Made by a program: the position numbers and the translations under genes | In this document: positions 12,274-24,699 of the stretch, piece after piece | How the letters are laid out: every line of letters begins with the position of its first letter | How positions within the stretch are numbered: position 1 is the first letter of the stretch | NCBI GenBank assembly: GCA_028023455.1 | Contig: JAQFVV010012498.1 | Span: 3,440,797 to 3,504,796, forward strand | From: Epiperipatus broadwayi | Taxonomy: Eukaryota; Onychophora; Udeonychophora; Euonychophora; Peripatidae | Reading direction: 5' to 3' | DNA: 64,000 nucleotides | The notes under the pieces: generated by a model | Databases searched by the model: none | Seen by the model: the letters and a program-made list of their open reading frames with translations, nothing else | What the model was told of the DNA's origin: nothing

Positions 12274-12632
12274 AAAACACCGAACAAGTGTATATTTGTT
12301 TACATAAACATCAAAAGAGTCAGAATTCACTATCTCTTTCATTTGCTCCACCTTCAGATCAGCTGATTTCAAGCTAATTTGCTATCATCAGTGAAGGATA
12401 GGGCTAGAAACTAGATCTAAACACTGGCTCCAAGCATTTATGCATAAACACTTGAAGTCAGTGCATAAATGCTTGGAGTCAGTGTTTAGATCTAGTTTCT
12501 AGCCCTATCCTTCACTGATGATAGCAAATTAGCTTGAAATCAGCTAATCTGAAGATGGAGCAAATGAAAGAGATAGTGAATTCTGACTCTTTTGACGTTT
12601 ATGTAAATAAATATACACTTGTTCAGTGTTTT
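12274..12632. repeat. Near-perfect 359-bp inverted repeat (hairpin/foldback)
   Basis: Two 171-bp arms (12274-12444 and 12462-12632) are reverse complements with six mismatches and no gaps, around a 17-nt loop. All six mismatches are transitions. The arms are not internally repetitive and contain no ORF. The structure could be a foldback-type MITE or a palindrome made by local inverted duplication. The absence of indels points to a young age or gene conversion between the arms. If transcribed it would make a ~170-bp RNA hairpin. Confidence 0.97.
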
Positions 12633-12653
12633 GTGGTAAAGCGCCATCTATTG

Positions 12654-12655
<2 letters not shown>

Positions 12656-12697
<42 letters not shown>
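12656..12697. repeat. (AT)n microsatellite
   Basis: About 21 AT units lie 23 bp after the hairpin repeat. Confidence 0.95.
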
Positions 12698-12701
<4 letters not shown>

Positions 12702-14920
12702 ATAAAATGGAATATTTGATATTCTGTAAAACAGAATACAACAATATTAAGGTTTATAGTAAGATATAAAAAAAGTTAATTTAGCAATAAAAATGATTTT
12801 ATTAGTCAAAGGAATAACATTATAAAATACTTGAAGAAATTTTACAAAAACTATATAATTACAAAAAAAAGCCATATATAATTTTAAATGAACATTAAGC
12901 ATTTTCAGTGAAGAAATGATATATGAAACTCAAGGTACAAAAAATGAAAAAAAACAACATTTGTTTCAATTTCTTATGGAATTTATTGTAATCAATTACC
13001 TTTCAGTGGATCACCTGCATAACTTGATTATTTACCATCAATATTTTATTTCATATAGTTATTATCATAAATATGTGATTTCATCTGTGCATGGAAATTT
13101 AATTCTGTGGTTTGCTATCAATTACTTTCTTTTGGTTTAAATGATTAACTTTTTATACCCATGTGCATGTTAAATCTTTACTTTTATTAAGTTCATGAAC
13201 TGTTTGTAAATTAATTTTTATAGAACTGTACTTGGCCTCATTACACATACAATTTTTTACAGAATGTTTGCATTTATCACCTTATTGAAAATATTTGTTT
13301 TGTAATCAATGTGTATTGGAATAGTGGTACGGTTTTAGATATACTTTTCTCAGTTTTGTTTTCTAAATATATTCTCATCAGTTTTATTATTGATTTAATT
13401 TATTTTAATTAAAAGTTTGCAACGTCAATGATTTTTTTAATTACTGATACATGGTAGATAAATCATCTACATAGGCAGATCACAAACTTTTGTAGCCCAA
13501 TTGCTTTTACGTAAGTTATCTATTTTTCTCAGTGGCTAAATAAATGATCACCTTTCTACAACTTTATACTACTTAGAATTGTCGTCTAATGCTTTTGATA
13601 AATATAACAAGTTTATATATGTCTAAAGTCTAGTCTATTGCTTTAAAAAAAACTAACAAATATACAAATCTTTATTAATTAATATGGTTGAATGTTAAAT
13701 AACATATTTCGGCAAAGAACAGTGAAACTAATTTATTTATTGATATATCACTTTATTCAAGAAATAAAATATCATTTAATTACCTAAATGACTGACGGAG
13801 TAGTTATATTCAATGAGTAATCTTTTGTTTTCAGTTTTTATTATTATTATTGTTTTTTTTCCGTTCAGAATCAATTCATTCCACTTTCAGCAATTTAAAT
13901 GGTGAGTGAAAAAATATTTCAGCGATTTCAATTAACAAAGCAGTTTGATTAAAATAAATTTAATTAAATAAATGTTTTGTGGAAAATAAGTTTTGTTAGG
14001 TTATGCTTATTAACTTGTAGTGATGCATCTATCTTGTAAATGAATTTTACCTTGAATATTCGACTTCATAAATAAGGAAATAAATAGTTATAATTATTTA
14101 TGGTAACAAATAGTAAGAGGCAAATAATTACCACAAACCTATTTTTACTCCATAGCTGCAACTTGAAAGAGCAGAAAGTTTGCCCTGTCTTCCATAATAG
14201 CCACAGCAAGTAGTGAAAGAAATCTGTGACTACTATATAATTTGAATCGAAAACTGTAAAGAACTCCGTGTACATAAACTTTATACAGATAGCAAAGATA
14301 TCTTATGGGCACAATATTTAGCACATTAGGAAGTTCACTCCCATCTTTTTTTCTGAACATATGTTTAGATAAACACTTCCATCTTTTTCTGTAACAAACC
14401 CACAAATATTGGGGGAAATTTATCATATCGTTAGTGTATCTAAGTGGAGTAAAAGCTTAACTTTTTAAAACTTATTTGTCTCAATTAATACTTAAATATT
14501 ATTGTCAATAAGAACATTAGATTTCCGATATCAGATTTACAGTTGAAATTGTAATTTGATTTAAAATACAGACAAACTCAAGTATCTGAAGATAGCATGA
14601 ATAGAATAATGAATAGTTTGATTTAGGATAGAGTTTAATTTTTATGTATCCTATTAAAATAAAAACTGAGTTAATGTTGACTATGTTTGTAAGCATATGC
14701 AGTCTTGTTATTTGTCAGATCTAATGATTGCCTCTGAACTACCTTTCAATAAAAATATGGAATGCAGGTTTAATCCAAAATTTCTGATTATAATGCAAAG
14801 GGAGAAGTTCATTCTTTTTAATTAAGAGAATATCAGAAAACTATTAACTATCAGCTCAGTTCTGGAATATATTTAACCTTTAATTTTAAAATGTTTTTGA
14901 AATAGGGTTTTGAGAGAGAG

Positions 14921-14966
<46 letters not shown>

Positions 14967-14973
14967 ATCTCAT

Positions 14974-15017
<44 letters not shown>

Positions 15018-16489
15018 AAGAACATAACCAGAATGTGATGTTATATATGCCCCTTATTGAAACATTCAAAACAACCACTTCTCAAGCTTACCTGGGAAAA
15101 GAAATTTCTAAACAAGTGGTACCTTCACTAAAAATAGACTGAAATAAAAATGTCTCAAAAAGAAAAATAATGTCAAAAAACAAATGGCAGTTCAATTGTG
15201 ACCTTGAATAAACATAATGCAATGAATAAGCTGCAAAATGACTCAAAAATTTGTTATCATTGTAACAAAACTTAACATATAAACTCAATGTCTGCATATA
15301 TTGGACACTTGAAAGTTCTTTATTTATCAAAAAGTAAAAACAAAGCCAACAAAGACTTACATATAAAAACTGTTAAAGAAAAATATGAAACATTATTAAC
15401 ATTTTCCATTATTAAAAAAAAAAAAAACATAACTATGAGCAATGTTCTCTTATTTATTTTTGAAGTAAATAGAATTATTTTTGATGCATTTATTAATTTA
15501 ATTAATATGTGTTAAAAATTTGTGTTTGCTTTTTATTTTTAAAAAAATCTATCAAAAAAAAAATAGGTCTGTAGTTTTAACTACCACATGGAATTATGTT
15601 AAACAGAATTCGGATTTTATGAAAAAGTTTAAACCTGATATGTTCCTTGATTTTATTTTACTAATTTTCATGAAACACATTCTTAAAATTATTATATTAA
15701 ATTCAAGACCATTTCTTTTCAAATATTTATGACTTATAAATGGAAACAAATCTTTTACTAAAAACAGACAAAATAGATTTGCAGTTGCTGTTGAAGGAAA
15801 TATTGAATGTTGGAAACGTTATTGCAATTTTTAAAAAAAAAAATTCTAGATGTAGAAGTTTATAAAGATGCAGCACAAAAGCTGGTGTAATGTTAATGGA
15901 TATAATGCTTTAATTTAATGTATCACAATTCCAGTAGCTGACATTTCACATCCCAGACATACTTTCACCTTACAATGCTATATATATCCACAAAAAAGTT
16001 TCAGCTGTATCTGAAAAGACCATTGAAAGATGTATTTATATTGCTTCATGGGAAACTTATTCACAAGTTGGAAAATGCTTGTTGCAGAATATTTAGTTTT
16101 GACAGAATACTTTAGACAGCCAAACCTTCATCTTGATCTCATTCTTTATTTACAAGCAAAATCACAGACTATATATAAATAAAAAAACAGGCGTAGAGGA
16201 GGAAAATGTGTTTCTTTGTACTCTTTCCAGACATTGTATATCTTACACAAAGATTGGTTAGTTTATTAATTCAAATTTATCATTCAAGAATTTCTAAAAA
16301 CAAAGTTTATATGTATTTCCTTCCAATGAAATAAAACAACTGAATTTATTTTCTAAAATCCAGGATCCAAGTACCATATTATAACAATAATGTAACTAAA
16401 CCACTTCTTAATCCAAATTTTTAATATGTATATATAAAATATTTTGAAAGTAAAAAAAAAAAATCAAAACCTATTGAGCAATGATGAGT
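12698..16489. other. AT-rich stretch, mostly featureless
   Basis: It contains two (TA)n runs separated by a CTCTATCTCATGAC spacer (about 14922-14962 and 14977-15010). A 93-codon ORF on the minus strand (14145-14426) lies in a slightly less AT-rich patch but shows no domain I recognise. From about 15850 the sequence may already be gag or protease remnant of the gypsy relic that follows, but nothing there can be aligned by eye. Confidence 0.5.
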
Positions 16490-18800
16490 AGAAATCAGAT
16501 GATGTATTGATCACTAGAACAAATTAATATCATTCCAGATACAATTGCATAATTATAAAGATCACTACTACTTAATGGAATACAATTACCTGAAACCATT
16601 AGACTATTCATTATTCTATGTGAATCCTGACATACCGGATTTTAAAAAAAATTGCCAATAATATTAACAGACTAAAAGCATTTGAACAAGTTTTGGATGT
16701 TATTTAGAAAGAACTATCTATTTATATATGAGCAAATAAAGAAAAACTGATTAGCTACCACAGTTGGACATTATCATTTGCTATGAGTGCTAAAATTTTT
16801 ATGGAGTTATGTAGGTTAAATATTAGTGAAGACAAACCAATATTTCATATAATGGTATCCATTATTAAAAATTTATGGAAAGACATGAATTTGCATAGGT
16901 TATTATAAATTATTATAGAAATTTAAATATAACATTATCACTTTAGAGTTTTTCATCCATTAATAAAACACATAGTGCATACTTCCCATGTTGTTAGAAT
17001 ATTCTCAGAAAACTCAAGCATATAACATTTAATAATAATTTCCCCTAGTATTATCAATCATCACACACAAAAGTCTTTACTAAATTGATAAATTTTCATA
17101 TATAATATTATTGGATCCAGCCATAGTCTAGTGGGTGATTGATCAAAAGCAGCTGAATTACCTGGGTCCATTCCTCATTTTGATAATATTGTACAAGTTG
17201 TCAAAGTAAGCACCTTTACTAGAGATGACAAATAAAAAACATTGTTAGAAAACACAAAAAGTCTACTATATAATAATTACTAAAGCTAAAATTAAAATAA
17301 GCACTGATAGAATTTTTGGCAAAGGGGGGTTTTAATATAAAAAATACAATAAATGTATTATAAGAATGTAAACTTCATGGACAAAAAGAGCTTCAGACTT
17401 TTATGATATTTGTTAATTATTATAAAAGTTTAACAGCATAAAGCAGAATCAGCCAAATAAAAATCAGGCTAGTGAAAAATTAAAAAATTGTTTAATGCAA
17501 ATGGGTAAATCCATTGTGATCTAGGGAAAGAATGTTTTTATGTATGATACTTAACTAGTAGGTATTAGAGGAAATTTATGAAACTGTAATATAGCAGTAT
17601 CACATCTATTGCATTTTCCTCTTTTACCTTGACCGAAGCTAAAAAATTATTCAAAGGCATTAAAAATTCATGATGTATATATAAGTTTTTTTTTATTGCA
17701 TAAATGGATTCTAAGCCATTATTAGGTATGTTTATTGCCAAAAGAAATCTCATAGAACATATTTTACTACTGCACAACTAAGATGATTTCAATTTCTAAA
17801 TGCATATAACTTTAAAGTATGACATGTCTAAGAGAAAGAGTCTCATGTGATATGCATTTAGACAATTATGCTATAACACTGAATGTGAAAAAGTAAATAT
17901 GAAAATAATTAATATGATCAACTAAGAAAATATTGATTAGAATAATAGTGATAATTCAATGGAGTGCAAATGTCAAAAGGTAGCAGTCACTAAAGAAATG
18001 AATATGCACAAAATAATCAATTAACAAAATAAAAACTGATATGGTGCATTTCATCAATAACAATAAGGTATTAACTTATAATTTAAAAATAAATGTATAA
18101 TATACCAAGACATATTATTTCATGAAACTTAAATTTATTACATAGTATTTACACTGAGGTAATAAAAATAGAGTTTCTGGATAGGTTAAATATGTTAAGA
18201 CCTGTTATAAATTCTTATATAGAATTAAAAAACTAACAATGTCAGCAATGTCATATGAAGAAAATTTGTCATAATGCAAAATGTTCAAATCTTAATTAGA
18301 AACACCAAACTATGAGCAAGACTACAGACATTTCATGTTACAGATAAAAAGATAAACAATTACTTTTTTGTAGTAGATGCTTTCTCCAAATAATTGGAGG
18401 TAACCATTATTTTTGAGTCATCAATCTTCCATTCATAAGCTTCTAATGTCTATTGTTTCTAATAATGGAAAATGTTTAAGGTATAGTCAATTTAGAAAAT
18501 TTTGTGCAAATAGTGAAATCATATATATTTTTACACAATCAGTTCACAAGTATACACAATACATAGACTGCCTGGATGGCACAAACCTAAGACAAATCTC
18601 AGCAAACAAACAGAAGATGATTATGTGTGCTTAGCCTAAATGCTATTGACATTGCACACAATCCTATTAATTTTCCACAATCATTTTCTATTCAAATTTC
18701 AATAAAGCATTCTCTGGGAATTACATTATCTTGTGTTAGATGTAGAACAAATAATAGATACTTCAGAATGAAGGTAAATGTGTAATATCAAAGAAACCCA
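16490..18800 (+). pseudogene. Heavily decayed Ty3/gypsy pol (RT - RNase H - integrase)
   Basis: Fragments appear in the correct order but in shifting frames. An RT active-site remnant SDDVLITRTN lies near 16495-16525. The KELQTF...VNYY motif that follows RT in gypsy pol lies near 17385-17430. An RNase H tail with DSKPLLGMF (read antiparallel to nothing else here) lies near 17705-17735. An integrase zinc-finger remnant CQQCHM is near 18240. The integrase core shows a VVDAFSK-like segment near 18370 and IVSNNGKC near 18450-18470, where the family has IVSDNGPQ. Many stops and frameshifts break it, so it is long dead. The arrangement resembles K02A2.6-type gypsy elements. LTRs could not be found. 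Confidence 0.7.
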
Positions 18801-19837
18801 TGAAAAAGTTAGATTCCAGCACCAGTAATTGATTAAAAGATATAAGCATACCATAGTAGTAATAAAACAAAAGAAAACTTATCAGCAAAAGAATAGATAG
18901 AAGCATTAACAATCCAAATTCCAGGAAAAAGCACCATATTTACTACTAATAGAAGATATAGAAGACATTGAAATCTACTAAAATATCTATTATGGTTTAT
19001 CTGCAAAATATTTTTTCAGTCTAAATAAATTTGTCTAACTTGCAAACTAATTTTACATTGAAGATTCAGATTCAGTAGTCAAGAAAGAAAAAAACGTTAT
19101 TGTTTTATTATGACAACAAATAATGAGGCTGATAATTACCATTGAACTTTGCATCAGTTTGCAATTACTAGATACAGGTTAGCTTTTCCCAAAGGAATTA
19201 CTGTGCTATCTATAGGACAAGTAATGAGTGTTATGTATCATACTAGACATAATATTCAAAAACAACCAATACATAACACATTCAATAAGTACTAAATAAT
19301 ATAACTAAATATCAATATATAAGTGTTAAACAGACAACTATTGTATTTAAATTTTACTCAAATGGCAAAGGTGTCTGCAAGGCACATAATCTTACAAATA
19401 AGAGGGGAGTTTCAACTCACAAATATTGGTAGAGATTTATTATTTTGTTAATATTTTTACACTGAATAAGATGCAACTCAAAACTTAGTGTTCATATTGA
19501 TTCTGAACTGAAAAAAGTAAAAAAAAAAAACACTAAAGTTTGTGTTCAAACATTACTCTATTTTTTAAACAAGTAATAGATCTATAAATAAATTGATTTC
19601 TGTGCCTTTTAGCAATACACTTTTTGAAATAATAAATCATGCTTTATAATGGACTACCTAACTTCTACAAAAATCTATCTTGCAACATGAAGGTTAGTTT
19701 TTTTTAATAAGCAAAAAATTAAATTTTATTTCAAATTATTTAAAATTCAAATCCTTTATTAATATTTAACATTTTATATAGAATCCCAGTCTAAATACAA
19801 CTGTTTTAGTTTTTATTATTATTATTATTATTTCACC
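18801..19837. other. AT-rich stretch downstream of the gypsy relic
   Basis: The first few hundred bases may still be the integrase C-terminal region and 3' end of the relic. No LTR or polypurine tract is visible. A (TTA)n run precedes Rpt-A at about 19815-19832. Confidence 0.45.
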
Positions 19838-20162
19838 TCAACCTCAGGGTGAGCTTTGAGCATTTCATCATTAGATTTTTCAATTGGATGGATGGTTGAA
19901 GAGTTGAAGTATGGAGTGGATTGAAGCCTGTCCATTGAAGAATGAAGACTGGTTATCTTAATATATATTTGAGCACTTATTGCATATATGTGTGGAGATG
20001 ATAATCTGGACCAAATGATGATTGCTGGTTTAGCATGAAATACGAATATTGGTGATTATTTGACATATATGTATTCAAATATATCAGTGTTATGAGATAG
20101 AGTGTTGAGTTGTGGGTCGTGTGAAAGTCTGTGCTCACTTACCCTATGTATTACATATTTCA
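19838..20162 (+). repeat. Rpt-A copy 1 (solitary, truncated)
   Basis: This segment matches the Rpt-A copies at 33.8-34.1 kb and 34.35-34.55 kb, and the inverted copy at 26.8-27.2 kb. Shared phrases include TTTCAATTGGATGGATGG, GATTGCTGGTTTAGCATG and TGTTATGAGATAGAGTG. It lacks the ~47-bp end motif found around other copies. Divergence is higher than between the clustered copies. Confidence 0.9.
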
Positions 20163-21899
20163 CTTTTTTTTATTTTTAAAAATGGTTATTGAATTTTAAA
20201 TAAAAATTTATAGGGTATTTAACTAACATTTTTTTTTTTTTTTTACGTTTATGGTCTATTACAAGTTTATTTTAATATTGTTATTGATGGGCTTTTAATA
20301 TTTTGAGAGTCTTTAATTTTGATCAATAAAGAAAACCTTATATCAATGTTTTTATCTTCAATCGCGTACATTTCGCATGAACTCTGGGGAGGAATGATTT
20401 GATAAGTTGTAACAAAGTTTCCTCGGATGACCTGGAACGCAGTTTTTGATTTGAAAGCGTTGCAAAGTCAATACTCGCTGTCTCAGTAAATCTCGTTTCT
20501 ATAAATGTAATTACAAGTGAAATGAAATGGCAAAGTTCTCTTTTTTATAATAGGAAGGGTTAATAAGAACAGATTCAAATTTTAAAACAAACAAAAGAAA
20601 AAAATATTTGAAAACATGTAACACTTGCAGCAATTTAATTGGATGGTTTTAAAATACTACATAATATTAATTCAACACATATATTAATAATTTAAACATG
20701 TACATATACTTTGGGGAAGGAGCGTAGTAACAATAATTGAAACCATCTTTTTTGCAATAATTATACGTCAAATATAAAATGAACAATAATATTCAGTCTA
20801 TTGGTCACCTATTTATCTATAAATGTCAAACATTTTCATAACGACATTTTGTTTGCTCTTAGATTTTAAAAATGTCGTTTAGATTTTTTCTTTCATTTAT
20901 ATGTTGATATAAAGAATTCTGACGTTTTTTTAAGTACCCAGCAATCATCTATTTTTAGATTTTTTTTTTTTTTGCGCAATACTATACACTGATAAAAATA
21001 AAATCACGTTTTTAATGTCAGTTCTTTTACAGTTTTGATGAATCGAAAATTCATTAATTCAGAACATCAATTTAGAAATTCAAAATATTTTTAATAACCC
21101 TTTTCTGCTTACAGATCAATAATTCAATAATAAATTTTAAAAAGCATTTGCTTTAATAAAATCTTTTTAATTAAGATTCTGATTTTTAAAAATTAAAATA
21201 TTTTATATACTCAAACGTTTAATCATAAATTACACATAAATTATAACGTCTACCCGAAGCTGGCCATCATTATATACTAACCCAAATGCAAGAACTTTTT
21301 TGGAATATACAAATTTTAACGAGAAAAATGTAACAATGAATTAATAAAAAATGAATTATATATTTATAACATATATAAAGTAATATTGTAATCGATTAAG
21401 TTAAATAACTTATAGACTTATTCCAGAATTTAATAGGTAAAACTAATATTTACTAATTAATAAATGAGTTTATTACTGAAAATGGATTTTTTATAATTGT
21501 CATTGCTACATGTTACATCATAGCACAACTACAAAAACTGAAAAATTATTTTGAAAAAACTTTTATTAATTTCAAAACTTGGATTTTGAGTAGTCCATTT
21601 TTCATTTACATCTTCAAAATTTGTTATTACAGCTTCTCTATTTCCTATAGATAATATTGTTAAAAAGTAAAAAGACGTCTCTTGTGACATTATGAATTTG
21701 AGTTATATCTTGATTAATTTTAATGGACTACATGAATGTTTTTTTTTATTTACTTGTCATAGTTACTCGAAGTAATTAATAAATTCTAAATGCAAATGTT
21801 GAGGAAATTTTATACATTTTTAAGTAGGTTACACAGTTTAATTTTGAATCAAGATTTATATTATATTTTTATTAAAAAAAGCATTGTTCATAAATTCTT
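20163..21899. other. AT-rich stretch with a CpG-containing unique patch
   Basis: Around 20355-20510 the sequence contains several CpG dinucleotides, unusual here, and an open minus-strand frame of about 65 codons containing SKTAFQVIRGNFVTTYQII. I cannot assign it. It could be an exon or a transposon fragment. The remainder is featureless; the last few hundred bases may be the C-terminal part of the hAT relic. Confidence 0.4.
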
Positions 21900-22270
21900 T
21901 GACTTCATTCAAAATATCTAAAAAAAATTCACAAAATTTATTCACATATTATTCTAGGAGTTCAGTAGAATAGACTCCTTCTATCAAATAATGAAATATG
22001 TCATAATTTATTAAAATTTCTGGAACTGACATAAATCTATTACCTATTTGTTAAATAGAAGTGTCTATCATGGCCTAAAAGATTCATCAGTGCCTATATC
22101 ATTGAAAAAATGTTTTTCCTTACAGATACTATTGATAGAGAAATCAACATTTTCATTTAGCCCATGAACATTTTTTTTAACTTTTAATGATTTTATCAAC
22201 TTCAGTAATTTTTATATCACTGAGAAGATTTTGTATTGATTTAATAAATGAAAAGGAAAAATGCAATATT

Positions 22271-22783
22271 TATAAGATATACTATGTTGGATTATTTTCA
22301 TCATTTATGAGTGAATGCTGAATGTATAGAAAATTTTAAACTTTATTTAAAGTTTCCAAATACAAACAACTTGTTAGTAATAACACACAAATAGACAATA
22401 CAGGTTAGTAATTAAACAATGTTTTGAGTAGTATTATTCTCTACTCTTCTTCAGGTGTTGCTGGCCTATATGCACAGTGACAATATTTGCTTAGAAGTTG
22501 AACTCACACCTTTAGATTTTTGAATATTGAATTCAAGTTAAATGCTATACCAACTGAGCTTCTAAGTGAATATTGTCACTATGCACATAGGCCAGCAATA
22601 CCCGAAAAAGAGTGGAGAATAATATTACTCAAAACATTGTGTAATTGCTAACCTGTATTGTCTATTTGTGTGTTATTACTAACAAGTTGTTTGTATTTGG
22701 AAAGTTTAAATAAAGTTTAAAATTTTCTATACATTCAACATTTACTCATAAATGATGGAAATAGTCCAATATCACATCTTATA
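22271..22783. repeat. Foldback element with ~215-bp arms and a tRNA-like loop
   Basis: Left arm about 22271-22489 and right arm about 22567-22783 are reverse complements with scattered mismatches and a small indel near the outer ends. The 77-nt centre is tRNA-like on the minus strand. The element lies inside the hAT relic. Arms of this length with a pol III-like centre are not a standard MITE. It may be two SINE copies joined head to head, or a palindrome created around a tRNA-derived sequence. Confidence 0.93.
22490..22566 (-). repeat. 77-nt tRNA-like sequence in the foldback loop
   Basis: The minus strand reads an 8-bp acceptor-like stem CTTAGAAG...CTTCTAAG, a D-arm/A-box CTCAGTTGGTATAGC and a B-box-like GTGTGAGTTCAAC. 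Length equals a tRNA. Positions 8-9 and the 3' side of the T-stem are missing and the anticodon arm does not fold well, so it is tRNA-derived rather than a working tRNA. The stem may simply be the inner end of the inverted repeat. Confidence 0.55.
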
Positions 22784-24512
22784 ATATACCATCATTACAA
22801 AATATCAGACAGATAAATCTAATATTTATATCTTTATGCTGTAGCACAATGTTGACTTTAGTTATTGCATTTAAAATTTTATACCAAGCTAAATTTTAAA
22901 AAAAAAAAATTGTAATATTTTCAAACAATGTATTTGCTTAAATACTAGGGAACAATCAAATGATTTGTTTAAACCACTAAACATCACATGATCCATATTT
23001 CAGATGATTTGTTAATGGAGTTAGCTTTCTCTGAATTGATTCAGACTTCCCATCTGGTGGTACTTAACATTTTAAATATCATTTTATATGTTTACTAATA
23101 CTTTTCAATATTTTAATGAATCTGCAAAGAGATGAAATAGTCTTTATACAATTTCAAAAAAAAAAAAAAAAAACGAATTTGGTTTTATTGTACCAGCTTC
23201 ACATCACAAAGAAATAAATTAAAGATGTGGGATAGACAAAGTACATAAGAGATATTTTGATTTGTTTTTCTTATTCTTGTTTGTACTCTCTTATATTGTT
23301 TTTTTTTTTCAAAGTTAGCACCATTATCGTAGGATTGTCCAGTAGAGTCCATATCTATTTGGGATGATTTAAAAACATTTGATAATAAACCTCATAATCC
23401 CTTACCAGTTGTATTTTGTTCTTCTAAAAATGCAATAAATGATTCTTTTATTACCAATTTTTTTTTTTCAAAATTATAATCTATGGTAACATATCTTAAA
23501 ATAATTGAAGTTTGTTGTACATAAAATATATCTCCTGTATAATTCATTTAAAACAATATATATTTGTCACTCTTCATATTTTTTATAAAGTTTTTTTATT
23601 ATTTCACTAGACAACATAATTAAAAACAAATTTTGGGATTGAAGTGACAAATAATGTACTACTTTCTTCATACTATCTTGATTTTTTAAAATATGTTTCA
23701 ATTACATATCATATTTGCTTAACAATTGAATTGGAACAAGAAAATCTCCATTATTTTAATTTCCAATTGATTGATTGTCAAATTCTATTTACTTAAAAAA
23801 TAATATAATGTTAAACATGAATCAAAAAATGTCTTTCAATTACTGTTGCTCAGTTTTAATAAGTGACTGGATTGAATAGTCAATAGTTTGGTATAAATTG
23901 TGTTTTCAAATTAATTTTTGCCATTAAACATAACTTATCTGTATATTCCAAATTATCTAGCCAATGTATGATTAATAAAGAAAGATACATACAGAACTAA
24001 TGAAACAAAGCAATGTACTTCATTCAATGTTAATTATAAATAAATATTAAAACATGTATACCAAAAAAACTTCATTCTTCTGTTTGAATTATTTTATTAT
24101 TGTATGTCTGTAAGGCCATAATGAGTGCTTATTCATTAATTTTCTAACCTATTGTTTATTTCTATGCCCATTCGCATCATCTCACACTTCACACTTCATT
24201 CATATTTTTAACTATCACTCAGAATATCCATCCTGCAATAACATTATTTATTTGCCATAGAAATTACTAATAGCTCAGTCATTAATAGACCTCTAGATTA
24301 ATGGAAAGACAAATGCACACACACACACACCATTAGTTGATATGTTTTATTAATTGTATAAAATATTGCATTAAAATGTAAAAGTTATTTATTTTATTTA
24401 TTATTGATTAATATATGTAACTTAATTTTTTTTTGTTTTGTTTCAAAACTCAATTCCTAACATTTTTTTTTACAAGCAATAAGTTCTTGCATATGGTTAG
24501 CCTCATTATAAC

Positions 24513-24520
24513 TATAAAAG
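24513..24520 (+). promoter_or_regulatory. Candidate core promoter (TATAAAAG)
   Basis: A consensus TATA box, TATAAAAG, is followed by about 90 bp of purine-rich, less AT-biased leader and then an ATG with a hydrophobic N-terminus (24607). A start near 24543-24545 would fit the usual spacing. In such AT-rich DNA TATA-like words are common, so the downstream context is the main support. Confidence 0.35.
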
Positions 24521-24606
24521 AGAGGTGTGGCTAAGTAGACAGAAGACTTCAGAAAAAGAAAAGTTCAGAGAAGGTGAAATATTTTCTTAAAAAAAAAGAA
24601 AATATA

Positions 24607-24699
24607 ATGAAACAAGTGAACTTAATATTTTCATTGGATTTCCTACTCTGTCTACTGAAGCATAAAGGCCAATGTGTAATGGTGAAGGACCCAGGATAA
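24607..24699 (+). CDS. Candidate first exon of a small secreted protein
   Basis: A 30-codon ORF starts MKQVNLIFSLDFLLCLLKH: a basic N-terminus, a hydrophobic core of about 14 residues and a polar end, the layout of a signal peptide. It then reads GQC and a few more residues to a TAA at 24697-24699. A possible splice donor, ATG|GTGAAG, lies at about 24681-24682, so the ORF could continue into a later exon. The TATA box about 94 bp upstream supports a transcribed first exon. No downstream exon was recognised, and no family can be named. Chance is a real alternative for an ORF this short. Confidence 0.3.
   Translation: MKQVNLIFSLDFLLCLLKHKGQCVMVKDPG

Larger units (their letters stand above)
21900..23890 (-). 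pseudogene. hAT-type transposase relic (DUF4371 / ZMYM1-like)
   Basis: Reading the minus strand from high to low coordinates gives the family's landmarks in order, in different frames. An N-terminal NFL..LLSKYD-like segment lies near 23740-23700. A segment resembling LRYVTIDYNF and FLEEQNTTGKGL follows (23515-23400). The diagnostic GQSYDNGANF lies at 23340-23311, then CLSHIFNLFLCDV near 23250-23205 (C..H..NL), then TTRWEV (the TRWE motif) near 23060-23045. These are hallmarks of the catalytic region of DUF4371 hAT transposases, domesticated in vertebrate ZMYM genes. Numerous stops, frameshifts and an internal poly(A) run (about 23156-23173) show it is dead. A foldback element interrupts it at 22271-22783. 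Terminal inverted repeats and 8-bp target duplications were not found. Confidence 0.75.

Noticed and set aside
14145-14426. 93-codon minus-strand ORF with an overlapping 69-codon ORF in another frame
   Set aside because: No recognised domain, no splice context that decides a frame, and a length reachable by chance in 64 kb; kept only as a remark.
24272-24310. tRNA A-box-like phrase AGCTCAGTC
   Set aside because: No B-box at the right distance and no clover-leaf pairing.
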